Shown: positions 47,711 to 60,667 of the stretch, in pieces
Position numbering within the stretch: position 1 is the stretch's first letter
How the letters are laid out: every line of letters starts with the position of its first letter
Origin: Capitulum mitella
Taxonomy: Eukaryota; Arthropoda; Thecostraca; Pollicipedomorpha; Pollicipedidae
Direction: 5' to 3'
DNA length: 64,000 bases
NCBI GenBank assembly: GCA_030062745.1
Contig: CP099844.1
Span: 25,234,596-25,298,595 of the forward strand
The notes under the pieces: generated by a model
Databases searched by the model: none
What the model was told of the DNA's origin: nothing
What the model saw: the letters and a program-made list of their open reading frames with translations, nothing else
Translations under genes and position numbers: made by a program

Positions 47711-48590
47711 CCCATGCTCCAGGTCCCCGCCCACTCGGCTCAGGTGTCCCAGAACAGGTGACCCCGGAGCCGGCGGCACCGCTACAATCTGTCGCCACCC
47801 GTCAGTGACAGCCCGCTGTGGCCCGGACGCCGCCGCCGTCCCGCAGCACGCGGCGGGCTAAATCCAGCCGGCGTCGGCCCCTCGGCCGGCCGGCCGCGCC
47901 GGCCGCAGCGGACGTGCGCCGTTTTTGCCGCGGCGGCCGCGCCGGCGCCGCAGTCAACAGGTGCGATGCGAAACAGAGATGGAGAGGCCGCGATCCAATT
48001 TGGCGCGGCGTCACCTCCACTTTACGCCAGAGATCGCCCTGAGCGCACCGGGCTCTGTCCCAGCCGCGGCAGTCGGGTCCGTGTTCAGGACAATGGCATG
48101 CTGTCTGAGCCAGGTGATAAACGAAAATTCAGTGCACTGCTATATGTATTTAATGCGGAGAGCGCTCGAGAACCGCAAAACAAGAACGTTGGCTGGCGTT
48201 CTTGGCGACGGAAACGGCGGGTCACAGATCACTCACAACTATGTTCTTATCTTTGGTAAGATCGTTATGGTGTTGCTTTCTAGGATTAAAATTTCACAAT
48301 GGTTCTTCATAAAGCTGCCGAGTTTAAGCAACCTGAGGACACATACTTGGCGAGAGCAGCTCCAGACTTCGGTGAAGACAAAACAAAGTTTTGACATAAA
48401 CTGTAATAAACATGTCCTTAACAGCTGCGTGTTGCAATGATCTCGCCTGAGGGAACCTGTTGCCGGTCTGTTACCGCACCTGTTGGGACCCGTTTTTTTA
48501 GAGCGGAACATGCCGACAGCCACACTGGCGTTCTAGCGTAGAGGTCTCCGTGTCGCAGCCGACAGGTGAGCGAACTGGCACTTTTACAAC

Positions 48591-48800
48591 TCACTCCGTG
48601 TAAACGCGTCCTGTGTACGAACAGATCCTGCGCGCTCCCTGTAAACTCACACTCTGTAAACGCGTCCTGTGTACGAACAGATCCTGCGCGCTCCCTGTAA
48701 ACTCACACTCTGTAAACGCGTCCTGTGTTCGAACAGATCCTGTGCGCTCCCTGTAAACTTACACTCTGTAAACGTGTCCTGTGTATAAAAAGATCCCGCG
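48591..48800. repeat. 56-bp tandem repeat, about four copies
   Basis: TGTAAACGCGTCCTGTGTAC followed by GAACAGATCC recurs at 48599, 48655, 48711 and 48767, exactly 56 bp apart. The first two copies are nearly identical; the last is truncated. Confidence 0.97.
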
Positions 48801-50382
48801 TACGGAAACGCGAGTAGTACTGAGATCCCTACTACGACGTCCTGCCGCCGACAATCTGGCGATCGTAAAGGGTCCAGATGCAGACTGCGTCTTTACAATA
48901 AAAGCAAGTTTCATGTTTCCACTGGCTTGAAATGAAAGTTGCTACAAGTTTCGTAACAGCGTGTCGCCACGAAGCCCGTCGATCAACCAACGCTGAATAA
49001 AATCGGTAAATGACCTCAAAGTTTCTTTTATGACACAGATATGTACATGAGTGGTAAAACGTATTGCATATGTGGGGTTTGGTGTGTACCTGACTGAGAG
49101 AAGACTGGTCATTAAATGCGCTGTGAGGAGTTTGTTCCCATCTTAGTTTCGACCAATAATGCGACAGCAAACATTCTGGCTAGGAATGTTTTTGATTACA
49201 CCACATTCCTTGACGAAGTACAAAACAGTTTTATGTGAATATCGGTGCTTTCACGGCTTGTTTAAAATGGATTGCCGCCAGCTGGAAATGCCGTTCGTGC
49301 TACCATTGTCGACATAACATATTCATGACAATGACACAGACAGAGCCGAACAGAGGGAAATTTCCATTCTAGGAAGACCACCAACTGATATTACCTACAC
49401 ATGAAAGGAATCTATGTGAAAAATAGATATAATGGAAGCATGGTTCATTATTTGAATTTTTCAGCTAAATCGTAAAACTATCAGCTAAACACCGTGCCGG
49501 TATCGACGTCGGTGGTCCTGCATCAACACCGTCGAAGATTTATTAGTAATGCGGCAATGCAACGGCCAAAATAAATTTCAACCAATCCATTTTTCACGAA
49601 AGCACGCTGGTTTCTGGGTACATATTAGTGCTGATTTGTTTCAGAGCAGCAAATATCATTGATGTAAAAATGTGGCTCATACAAGAAACAGACGAAAAGA
49701 AACGAAAGACAGAATGAGCGACGACAGATTTATAGGGAGTCACTGGTGAAAGCGACCAAGTAAGAGCGCCGTTGCAAACAGCGACAATTCTAAGGCCAAT
49801 ATACAGGCAGTGCTACTCAATTTTCCATTCCAAATAGCAACTACAACTCATATGTTTTTCGACAACGAGCTCATATCCTAGGACGTCAAGGGATCTCCAG
49901 ATCCCAAACAAATCCCGTACACGAAAAAATTAAGCGTACAAGTGGAAGAGGCAAGGATCACAAGGTTTACGTGGCCTATTTCAAATCATTTGTTTGTAAT
50001 CACGATGTACCATTTCGCTAATTTAAATTTTTCACTCGTTTAGTTTACAAAATCACGTTGAACGTTAAATCATGTCAGCCACGCTGCTGAACTAGTCTTA
50101 AGCCTAGAGCTAAACCTAAGCCAGGACCTAAGCCAAGAGCAGTCTTACTTCGCACATTGGTGTTTGCTTAACATGTAGAATAGATGTAATCGAACATACG
50201 CGCCAGGACAGTTACTTAACTGTTATCAAAACATCAGTTAATAAATGACCTCGCACATAAAATGTTCGCCACCAAACGGTTTATCATCTGGTTTTAAGCA
50301 ATTCCCATTTACGTATCACTAGCATCCTCGAATGTTTTCACGAAACATTTCTAAGATGCAAATCGTAAACAGAAACACTTAC

Positions 50383-50712
50383 CATGTTCTGTAATCTGTC
50401 GGTGGAAAACGCTACGCGCTCCGCAGACACCAAGAACTTCCCAACCTTGCCACTGTGTCCCGAAATCCGCCCCTGCCCGCGGGCCGCCGCCGACGACGCT
50501 GGACTCGCGCCGCTCTGCAACGTCGCCGCCGACGCCTCGGCACCGCCGAAGGCGTCCGCTCGCCGCCGGAGACGCCGCGCTGCCAAAACGCCCGCGGCGA
50601 CGCCGGACGCGGCGTGACTCCGGATCGGGGGGGGGGGGCGCGGGCAGGACGGCAGTCGGCTCCGCAGGACGTCCAGGGGAGGGCGGACGGATGTCACCAC
50701 CAACAGGCACCT
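50383..50712 (-). CDS. Candidate upstream exon of the unidentified minus-strand gene
   Basis: A 330-nt block between an acceptor GGCGTCCTCCCAG and a consensus donor ACATG|GTAAGT. It is open for exactly 110 codons with phase 0 at both ends, like the other three candidate exons. The end reads KVGKFLVSAERVAFSTDRLQNM, which looks like ordinary protein. The middle is Ala/Arg/Pro-rich and GC-rich, and other frames are also open, so the evidence is weaker there. A run of about ten C bases (near 50625-50637) is a place where assembly errors are likely. Not recognised. Confidence 0.42.
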
Positions 50713-53700
50713 CTGGGAGGACGCCAGACTAAACACAGCAGGCACGTGGCTCGTCCCTCAAAGGTGAGACGGCGCCTGCGATGGCACGGGACGCAGCCGG
50801 AAAGACTTGTCATTGTACGAGAGCCAAACGTGCAGCTGGCCAGCATAGCAACTGCTGTGGTTGCCATTTTCCCTGTGGAGAAGATAGTGCAGTTTCTCAG
50901 GTGCGAGGGAACCCATTGGAGTCGTTTAATCCTGTTCCCGGCAAAGGGGAGCTGAATCCGCTTCCCTCCCCTTCGGTTTTTTCCTGCCAATTTCAGGGTT
51001 TTTGACGCAGCCTTACATAAACTGATAATTTTTCCTAACTATTTTTTCTGCGTACTGTCACAAAATTTTGTTATTTGTTTTGCTCAGGGGCGGAGTCAGG
51101 CAACGTTTTTGGGAAGCAACTCAGGCCATTTTTGGCCATTTGAGGGTAAAAGGAAAATATCTGCCAAAAATAGGGTTTTTAAGATAGAACTCAAAACTTT
51201 ATGTGAATGTATAGGTAAACAGTTGGGCAACATACAAATACAATTTTCTTCATCTGAGATCACTTCACAAGGTCACGTCAAGGTCAAAAGTCAAAATTTG
51301 GTTTTATAGTAATTATTTTGGCGCCATTTTTCAAATGCCAAACCCAAAACACATGGCGTAGAAGGGTGCCCTCTACCTGTGTACCAAGTTTCAGCCTGAT
51401 ATCGGTCGGGTCACGGAGCTATGACTTAAAATGTCAGTGAGCGTACCCTTTATCACAACAACTGTAAAACGGAATTTTAGAAACAGAGTGAATTAAAATG
51501 CTTGAAAACGTTTTCAAACAATATGAAATCCACACAAGATCACTCCAAGGGACTCGAAGGTCACTGGAGGTCATTTAGGCTTAAAGGTGACTAGCAAAAG
51601 CTAAAAAAGTGTTTTGAACTTTTTTGTTAATTCGGTTTTTGAAAAACTAATCCTCTTGTTTTTGAAACCCTGCGAAAGCCTATGAATTTTCTAAAAATTC
51701 CAAATGTATGGACCAGTGGTAAAAGTCCCATCCATAACCTCTTGATTAATGTCAATTTCATCAAAATGATTCATAAATTACAAGTCCAAAAATGCCTCCC
51801 ATTTTGACTTTCTTGTCCCCTGTGTCTACCCCTTTCAAAATTTGGGAAACTGTTTTTTTTATAAAAACGTATTTTACGTCATGGCAAATCGATTGTCGTC
51901 TGCTGCGATGAAATCGAATGTGTAGTATTCGAGATTTCAAGGGGGCCAAATCGCCCACCCCCCTGCCGGGAATCGGCCATATCATCTAGCCTTTCGGGAA
52001 TACGGTTAAAAACGTTTGTCATGTGACACCCTCGATTGTATTCCTGCGCGTGCGGAAGGAATATCATACGAACGTCTGACAACGTTGGCGTGAGGCTAAA
52101 TGCGTGACCTGCTTCCGGCTACCAGCAATGAGCTCAGGGTCATGCTTGCTGCGTTTGTGGGGGCAGTATGTGGCTTTGGTTCGTGAAACACGTGGTTAAC
52201 ACGTACTACAGTTAATGGCTGAAGATCCGCGCATCACGACGTTGGTAGTCCAATGCCTGAATGGTTTGTGGTTAGTGAACAGCATTGCTGGTAACTCGTG
52301 TTACGTGTAATTGATGCGATTGTGATTCGGGTACATACCACGCACTATCTGAGATCGCAAACGGTCTTGGTGGTACATAATTGAGTACCCACTCTGCCTT
52401 TAAAAATCAGTGGGAGCTCATGTATATGGCAGATCCTGTCATCATCAGGTCCAGAGCTGTGGAGAAATGGTTCTTTCGAAGCACTGGCATGTGCGCGTCG
52501 CTTCGTTACCACAAATACGCCCAAAATATAATAAAAACTAGCGTCAGGAATTTGTCAATTCTGACCACGCCCTAGTGAAAAATCTCAATGCTGCTTCTCC
52601 CGGAGTCTGAAAATGCGTTATTTTCCTAAACGCGGTTTTAATTTGGATACATTTTGTCCAGGCGACACCAGTGCTGAGCCACACACGCCTATGCGGAAGT
52701 TCATTTTACGCTGCATTAAAGAAAACATTAAGGAAATCCAGACTGCCATCCACCTAAGCAATAACGGAATGCTGCGCGGATGGAAAAGGGGCACTTATTT
52801 CGTTATATCTATGGCGTTAAGCTCTGCCGGTCCGGAGGTTCAAGAGAAATCCCCCCGCCGGTTTTCTGAGGCTAGACGAAAAAAATCGGCGCCGAGATAC
52901 GAGACTTGGAGAACTTTCATATGCCACTTTTACACCTTACGTCACCTGGTCACATCAGAGCACTAACTAATAAGTGAAGTGAGACTATGTTCTAAAAATT
53001 GAAACTAGCTGAACATTTAGCGAAATGTATCGATTACCACGAAACTTGGTATAATGATACGAAACGGCAAATGGAACAATTCTTCTATCTTCAATTTTTG
53101 GGAAATGCCCAGGTCATTAACCTTCGGCTGAACTTCCGACCTTTTTTACGTTTGCTATTGAGACTGTGAGACCGGTTCGGCGGTTTTGAAGCTTGGATAT
53201 ACGCCCTGAGGCTTCTCACGTCATTTGCACACACAGCTGTACCTCTTAATCCGTAGCCTGAAGTCAGGTCACGTTTGAAACCGATTTTTTCGACCCGCAA
53301 CCGAGTACTATTCTTTGGTTTACAGTCTTGAATGTCTATTGGTCGTCACATGTGCTTCGGGAGCACTAATATGTCATAACAACTTACTAACCAAATGTGT
53401 GCTACTTCACCCAAGCTGATCTGTTTTGAATTTCTCAAAGGTCATGTTTATTTTTAATGCGAACACACTTTGTATGGTCACAAATGATAAGAACACTACC
53501 CATGTCTTCCTTCTACAGAGATTGTACTGTCCCAATCCTCCTATTTTCGGTCGCCAAAATGAATACCCTTCACGTCACCTAACTCCCCGTTAAATATTAG
53601 GCTTTTACACTGTTGCCGCGCCCGCCGTCCGGTGTCTGTGTGACACGTGAAGAAAGTGCTTTGAGGTTTTGGTTTTTTATGTAAAACGGGTATTGCATGA

Positions 53701-54344
53701 ATCGATATTGTAGGATTTTATGCTACGTCGTATCTCATCAATGGACATGCGGTAGATGATACGACAGATGTCAGGAACTCCCCAATTATACGCGTCGAAA
53801 TTTTGACATAGGCTGACCTTGTTTGACCATAACATGATTGTTGCAGACTTGATATGTGCTTCAACACATTTTCGGCAATATCCAGTCATATGGCAATTGA
53901 CAATCTTTGGCCATGAGGAAAGATGCGACTTCTACCCTTACAAAACGACAAAGTTTTTCCTTCACTTCCAGTCTCGTGTGAAACGGTGGTTTGACGTAAG
54001 ATGACCGCTGGTGACTTCATTGTTGATACGACTGGACTAAACCTGGGTGGTTTTCTTCTAATTTCCACAAGGGCTTTCCAGCGGTGTTTTTACTTTTCCT
54101 TTAGGGCTCATAGTTCTCGAGATCTTGGGGTTGCATGAACCCACCTCCGGACAGGCAAAGGTGAATCCGGAGGCCGACTCAGTGAGGGTTAAGAGCGATT
54201 AGAGCGATAAGATAAGAGCGAAAGAGGAAAAGTGGCCGTAATGCTTTGGGACAGCACATGTAGCCCATATCACCATGACTGTCGTTTCGTCGATCTGCTG
54301 GCCAACCTATCTGATACGCCACGATGCCACTGCTCTTTGACCAT
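50713..54344. other. Gene-free stretch, AT-rich with degenerate repeats
   Basis: No exon recognised. The part 51050-51950 is rich in AAAATTTTGG-type and AGGTCA-type words and looks like the remains of an interspersed repeat, but I cannot class it. A CCTGAAGTCAGGTCA palindrome-like word lies near 53259. Confidence 0.45.
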
Positions 54345-55554
54345 TTAACCGGCGCCCGACTGTGGGTCGGCGCCATGAATGCTTGACGGGGGGGAGAGGC
54401 GGTTGACCGCCCCTCTCTAATTCACGAGCGATTGGTTGCACGATACAAATAAGCACACCTCTGGAAAGCTTGTGACGAGGAGAGCTTGAAACTAGTCTCA
54501 TTTTTAGTTTTGGATAATATGTAAACCATATACGCCCCAGATATGTTTTCTGATAGCCGCCCGTATGAGACCAAGAAACGGCCTGAATCTCATGGGCTGT
54601 GACTAATAAAGTCTAGATAAAGGCACTAGCGGACAGGCAGAAGTCTGTACATGCCGATACACGCCTAATTTCTCTGATTTCTTTAATATGTAAACGGAAA
54701 CGTTGAGTTAAAGACACGGTGATTTTCGTAATGCTGCAATGCGGGCGCCGCCGACGAGGGCGTTACGAAATTAACGGGAACTAATTTTAGCGTTCTTTTG
54801 TTTTCGTGAAATATACGATCCCAAGTGTTGCTTTTTGACCCTAGTGGTTCTTGGGATGATTTCTCATGCTTAAATTTTGGAAAAACCCAATTTACACAGC
54901 TGGTGGAGTTTTATTCGCAAAAGTTCGTTTATTTTCAAAATAAGCAATTTTTTAAACTTTTGAACTTCTTGGTATTAATCGCAACTGTGCGAGCCAGTTC
55001 TGTCATTTCCAACCCGATCTGAGTCATTCATCACCGGTTTTGATGACAGTGCATTTTGACTCATAACAGTTATTCGTGACCTGACCTTAGGTCAGTGGTC
55101 GGAGGTCACTGAAACTTTGGCCGTTGATGGAAGCTGGATGTCTGGATCTCCCCACACTCAAATTGTTTTTAAAAACACCGTCAATTTTAGAGAAAAAAAG
55201 GCAACTGATGTTGAAAACGGGCTTGGCCTCAGATCAATGACCCGGACGTTTCCGAAAAATCCGAGACAGCAGATTGGTTGCATTTTTCAGAATCTCTAAT
55301 CCTTGAAAAATTTATTGTGATATCATGTTTTCCGAAAAAGTTACAGGGCACTAAACTTTTTTGGATATTGGTCCACTTGACCTGACCTAGGCCAAACATG
55401 TTGCACAACCTGAGGTCAAAAATTCGATACGAGGTGTAAAAATGATCAATCAAAAGGTACACAAAGTTTCATGGTGCTGCGTTGGTTCGTTCTTTCTCAA
55501 TCTCGGAAAAACTTCAGGAGGGCGGTTAACCCCCCCCATTCGGGGGCGGGTTAA
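54345..55554 (+). mobile_element. TTAA-flanked non-autonomous DNA element, copy D
   Basis: A 1210-bp unit between TTAA 54345-54348 and TTAA 55551-55554, in the same orientation as A and C. It shares GATTGGTTGCACGATA, AATAAGCACACC, GACCTGACCTTAGGTCA and GATCAATCAAAAGGTACACA. Ends: TTAACCGGCGCCCGAC on the left and CATTCGGGGGCGGGTTAA on the right. Confidence 0.8.
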
Positions 55555-56995
55555 ATGGATGAAATAAATGCTTTTACAGGGATATGCAAGTGGTTTTCAG
55601 AATGTTCGTGCTGTCCGGCGCTACTTTAGCATGGTAACCACGGGTTGCTAAGGCGCTTTCAAGTCCAATAAGTTCTCGTCACTGCTACGTTCCGCTGTTG
55701 CCCCGTATCCGAGGCTCAGTTGACCCCAGCTTAATTTCATATTTCATCAGGTCAAAATTCTCGAATGTCTCCACCACATAGACGACCACTGGCATATGCA
55801 TGGACCAACACTGATTTCATCCACTATTCAATGCGCAACGACGTCGTCGTGACCACCAGATAAATACACCGGCAGACCTCCGAAAAGACAGGAGTTGTGA
55901 TTTTAGCGAAACGTGACTGCTTTACCGCATCATTACGGCCCGTTTTCTTCCTAAATCTCCCTTTGTGTGGTTTTAAATCTTTATCTTTATAAGCAGTTAT
56001 AATGGTACAAGTCCCCTCTTTCCTCCCTACAGCATTCTTTTTTTTGGTTTTCGTTTTTTTTAGATCGGGTACTTCTCTATGGAGCCTTCTTTCCAATGAC
56101 AGGATAAAGTAAACCCCAAATTCGCATGCTGCTCACTTTTCGTCTCTTTCTTACGAAATGTAACCAAATAAAAAATCAAATTTCTGCAAAAGACATAGTA
56201 ACTAAATCTGCGGGAAGCATGTACGGATTCTTCAAGTGATTGTGGCTCATAATCATACTCCTGATGTCGTCACTCTTTGCTTTACATTTGCGCACTAAAT
56301 TACGGGTGATTTCAAGCAAAAATAATAAAAAGCAGTGAAGTCGTGTCCAAGAGCTGACGTGCTCTGCTGATTTCTCATGTACCCAATGTGTGCATGATAC
56401 TAGTAGCTTTCCGCCATCTTTTACACGAAACGTGTTTTTACGACTACGAGAAACATGTTCCGAATGTTCCGTGCTCTTCAGATCGCCGACAAACGGGTCG
56501 GATACGTGACTTTGGCGCACAAATCACGATTTACCACCATTTTCAGACTGGGAGCGCAAACCTGACAAAAGGCGGAGCGAGAGAAATATGTATCTTAGTA
56601 CTTAGCAGAGGTCTCATATTGATTGTTTATAAACTGAACCGGCGTTTTCCACATGTCTAAAATGATTCTGATGAAATAACATCGAAAAAGCCGAGGTAAA
56701 TCGCGAGGTTTTAATACGATATGTGGAGTGGGGAATACACGTACCCCTGTATCAGTTGGTAGCGGCGACCATGATGGGGTAGTGGTACTTCGTGCGTTCG
56801 CATTTTTTCCCCGTCTTGCGTTAAAGTTTCGTCCGCGAAAGACAAACGTTTACACCTGGCAGCTGTTTGGTACACGAATACAGATCCATCAGTCTGCTTT
56901 GGCCTGCACGTCGTCTAAGCACGTTCACCTGGTCATCTAGTCACGTTGTTTCATCTAGCATCGTCAGATCAGTGACGCACCAGCTGTCAGCGATC
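55555..56995. other. Gene-free stretch
   Basis: No exon, repeat or RNA gene recognised up to the tRNA. A T-rich run lies at 56035-56062. Confidence 0.5.
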
Positions 56996-56999
56996 AAAA
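56996..56999 (-). terminator. RNA polymerase III terminator of the tRNA-Ala gene
   Basis: A TTTT on the minus strand, 12 bases past the tRNA 3' end. Confidence 0.8.
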
Positions 57000-57010
57000 C
57001 CACGGCCTTT

Positions 57011-57082
57011 GGAGCTGCGGGGTATCGATCCCCGTACCTCTCACATGCTAAGCGAGCGCTCTACCACTTGAGCTACAGCCCC
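57011..57082 (-). tRNA. tRNA-Ala (anticodon AGC)
   Basis: The 72-base minus-strand sequence folds into a full cloverleaf. The acceptor arm pairs GGGGCTG with CAGCTCC (one G-U pair), the D arm is GCTC/GAGC, the anticodon arm is CTCGC/GTGAG around the loop TTAGCAT with AGC at 57047-57049, and the T arm is CGGGG/CCCCG with loop ATCGATA. The acceptor G-U pair at the third position is the classic alanine identity element G3-U70. The internal promoter boxes (TAGCTCAAGTGG and GATCGATACC) are intact, there is no intron and CCA is not encoded. Confidence 0.98.
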
Positions 57083-59349
57083 AGATATAGATGTAAAAGT
57101 GGTCTCTTGCCCTAGTTTCACTGGCCCTACCTCGCCGAGCCCCGCCCAGTCGGTTACTTTCACCGGACGCCCATCTCCGCTGACACCGTTATACGAGAAC
57201 GTGAGATACATACACAGGCTACTGCTCGGTGGATGTTAAACGACCACCCTTTGTGTACTTAGTTATGCTACATGTCACCCGTTTGTGCAGACACATACAG
57301 GGAAGTACAACAGAACAGAGCATTACTAAAGATACGACTTTCATCTAGGCCATTTGCCGTAACGCTATGCTCAACAGTCAACAGCGACCCAATGCTCGTT
57401 TAAATTGCTCGTCGCTCCTCGTGACAAAAACGCTTAGGGCTGCTCTTAGCTGCCCGTGTGGTGTTACAGAGAAAACGGCTTTTGCAACAGAAATGAAATA
57501 AATGCACGCATTTTTAGTGGCCGAAAAGATGAAGGAATAAGTTTCAGGTGGCTCTTTTTCGTGAATATTTGAGCAATATTTGTTCTTGTGAACCGTTATC
57601 AAGAAGAGCTTTAAATCGATGTTTATGTTGTCACCGATTAGTCCGTTTTACGGTGGGATCCCAACTCTCTCCGCGTCTTAGTACGGCCCGGTGAGAGCCT
57701 ACCGAAGAACATGAGCTGTCAAAAGAGAATAAAATAAAACGAAGTAAAAACTGGGATGGAAACATTTCACGTTAATGCGACTGTATGAAGGACATGTGCG
57801 CGTTCAGTAGGGTTTGTGTTCTTATGACATCAATGCATGATGCATTTATGTGAGGTTAAGGAAACTTTTTGATACTTCAGTCATAAATTTTGTCGTAGCT
57901 TCATGAATGGTAGGTAATACACGGGGTAGGGTGCTCCTAAAACGCTGTTTTGAAATTTTTCAGGAAGGTTTTCCATGCTTTTGCTGGACTCAGCAACAGA
58001 ATGGCTTGCGCAAAATTGCGATCATTTTGGTCGTCGTCTACCATTGTCACATGGAGGCTGAATATCGTTTGCTCGGCGTTGCGGTCTGCTGTGCCGTCTG
58101 TACGGACGGCCGGCCGCTAACACCAAGCGCTCATCGGGTTGGCATATGAAGCCGTCCGGATTCATGTTCTCCGATTCTGGAGCATAGTTTGGCGTAGACT
58201 GAGCTAGCTTACAAGGAGCACGTTCTCGACTATTTCACAGCTTGGCTGGTTGTCCACAAACACAGTCCCAGTGTTTCACGAACTGTGCTGCTGGACTGCC
58301 AGCCAATCCGCCAAAATAGGGGATGCTTGTCATTGTTAATCTGAACCAGTGCAGGGGGGTGGGTGGGAGTAATACACCTTCTCGGGTTTTTTCCGGGGTC
58401 ACAGGGAAACGGGGCGGGGTGGTGCGCCGAGGCTTCCACTGCCCTCGTGGGCACTCGTTGCGGATATTTTGAAACAAATGAAGCCCGGGTCGTCAGGTTA
58501 CTCGCCTATGACGTCATTTAGATACCTCTGCGAGGCCAATTTTGTTCGGAATGTCGGGAAATCGCAAACTTACGAAAGCAAAGTGCACTCAGGAGGCATG
58601 TTCAGATATCAAACTATGTATAAATAGGATATGACTTCCACCAAGTTTGTGATCTTTCTGAGGCCACCCGAGGTCAATGATTTCAGATGGCCAACGATGA
58701 CTTTTGAACCTTGGATAGATTCCTGGGTATTTGGAGGCGCTAATTTCGAATTCGGCATATATTTCAAACCATTCCTACTAACTCACATTCATTTAACGGC
58801 CCCCAAACGGCTCTAGATTCTACGCCGTTCTACGCCGTCATGGGATTTGCCCTAACATGACCAGTGTCATTGTCTGGAAGCAACTATGAAGGGTACTATC
58901 AAATATGCAAGGCTTCTACGAGTCCTATGCTTTTTCTAACTATAAAACGTTTTGTTCTGTGCCCTTCCAAACAAACCGCTCCGTGACTTTCACCAATTTC
59001 GGGCTACTGACCTGACCTGGGTGGTCATCGGTTGACCTAAAGCCTTAAAACTGGATACCATTGATGTCCTGTCCTTACCCGACAAAATCCACCCAACATG
59101 CGACTAAAATAAAATAGCCATATTTAAAACACAATACCATAGCTTGACTACATCTCACGCCCATGAGCAACAAAGCCAGTGCTCCTACGTGCTGCGAGTG
59201 CAACACAAATAATCCTGGAATTTAACATTGCATCTACCGCAATGAATGAAAAAAATTAGCAGCTTCTGAAAGCATCAACGATTTTCGGGAGTCTCACGCG
59301 GCTTTCTGAATGTGGATGCGGCATACCATGCCCCACGACGCTATCGTGC
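57083..59349. other. Gene-free stretch between tRNA-Ala and 7SL
   Basis: No exon recognised. A patch near 58640-59060 carries several GACCT/AGGTC words (for example TGACCTGACCTGGG at about 59010) and may be a repeat remnant. Confidence 0.5.
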
Positions 59350-59646
59350 GCTGGGAGTTGTGGCGGGCTCCTGTAATCCGGCTACTCGGAGGCTTGGATT
59401 TGAGGATCCCTTGAGGGCGGGAGCCCTGCTCAGCGGCGGTCTGTGTTGATCGGGTGTCCGCACTAAGCTTGGCATCAATATGGGGCCCCCGGAGGACTCC
59501 GGGGTCGCCAGGTTGTCTAAGGAGGTGCGTAACGGGCCAGGCGGGCGACCGAGCAGCCAAAAGTACCCGTGTCGGGCAGTAGTGGGATCGCGCCTGAGAA
59601 CAGCCGTCGTTGAGCAGCCCGTCCGATACAGGGAGACCAAATCCTT
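59350..59646 (+). ncRNA. 7SL: 7SL RNA (signal recognition particle RNA)
   Basis: The RNA scaffold of the signal recognition particle, which targets secretory proteins to the endoplasmic reticulum. The 5' end GCTGGGAGTTGTGGCGGGCT lines up base for base with human 7SL, then CTGTAATCCGGCTACTCGG (Alu domain). The S domain has GATCGGGTGTCCGCACTAAG, GGCATCAATATGG and, from 59482, a 12+4+12 helix 6 with tetraloop GGAC at 59494-59497 (human GGAG). Helix 8 keeps GAGCAG (59551) and CCCGTG; the return strand keeps CAGTAGTGGGATCGCGCCTG. Length is about 297 nt against 299-300 in human. It ends in TTTTT (59645-59649). The full length and intact core suggest a working gene rather than a pseudogene. Confidence 0.96.
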
Positions 59647-59649
59647 TTT
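59645..59649 (+). terminator. RNA polymerase III terminator of the 7SL gene
   Basis: Five T residues directly at the end of the 7SL return strand (CCAAATCC then TTTTT). Confidence 0.85.
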
Positions 59650-60667
59650 AGGTTTTCGAAGTCCCTTATTAAGGATGGAAACGTTTTACGGGGACATTAT
59701 CTTTGTTTATGGCATGTTGCAACCATTACGTACTACAGTAAGTCAAGGTCCCGTTGAAACAATGCTGCTGTATATTACGGGGAACGTTCCTCGAGGTTCG
59801 ATACATTTTACGGAGCAAGCATTTTTGTTTAAGGTGTCATCCACAAAGATGTGGTTACAACAGGCTTTTACAGAAACAATGCAACTGTGTCTTTTTTTGT
59901 CTTAAGATTCTTTTCCACCTTGGCCACCTTTTCAGAATTACGTTCCATTGTCCACAAAAATGTCGCTGGTCATGTTCCCATTTTGCTTCGTTTTGTTTTG
60001 TCTTTCGTAACTCCTTTTCTGAGTTACGAAATGGATGAAAAGGTGTCATTAGTCAAAAGCCGTATTTCTATACGAATCCGCATTGGCCTTTTTACTCAGG
60101 CATTCAGAATAAAGTTTTCGGAGTATTCCACAACTTAGGTTTGGTGTTCTTCAAGCCCAAAAATTTTGACCCAACCTGATATGCCTTCGTCAGTGGGATC
60201 AGTGAGTGGCAAACATAAAACATGCAAGTCATTAAAAATAGCTGCGCAATTCGAAGTGTATGCATATAAATACACGGCTTTCCATGGAAAAGCATTGTAG
60301 ACTAACGTTGAGATGATGATCAGAACACAAAGAAACATACACTGCTTGAAGTAAAGACTAGGTAAGTCAATGAGAAGGCTGGAGGAAAATGGAGGTCACG
60401 ATTCCAAAACAAAGTCCAATACGGGTGTGATGCACATTTCTATTCCCTCACGCACATTTCCATTAACGATTTTCGCACATTTCTGTTGACGACTTCTGGA
60501 CTTCTGTTGCCTTTCGGGCGACTCCTCTTCGCCACTACGGCTCGACTCGGAATCGGAACACGGAGGCTGGACATATGGAATTGTGGCCTCAAGAGGACTG
60601 ACCTGTTTTCGACACTGGGCGAAATGGTCACACGATGGGAGGGGCTGAGGTGTCGACGTGCCTCAAC
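59650..60667. other. Gene-free stretch after 7SL
   Basis: No exon recognised. The last 250 bp may include further decayed sequence belonging to the minus-strand Penelope-like fragment, but I cannot show it. Confidence 0.45.

Larger units (their letters stand above)
46064..50382. other. Long gene-free interval (possible intron)
   Basis: It contains a TTGCTA-type repeat (47640-47710), a CpG-rich block (about 47760-47960), a 56-bp tandem repeat (48591-48800) and a 37-bp duplication of TATGCTTCTTAATTCAT (46889-46945). The rest (48850-50340) is AT-rich with nothing recognised. Confidence 0.5.

Noticed and set aside
59480..59905. 141-codon plus-strand frame
   Set aside because: Its first part lies inside the 7SL RNA gene.
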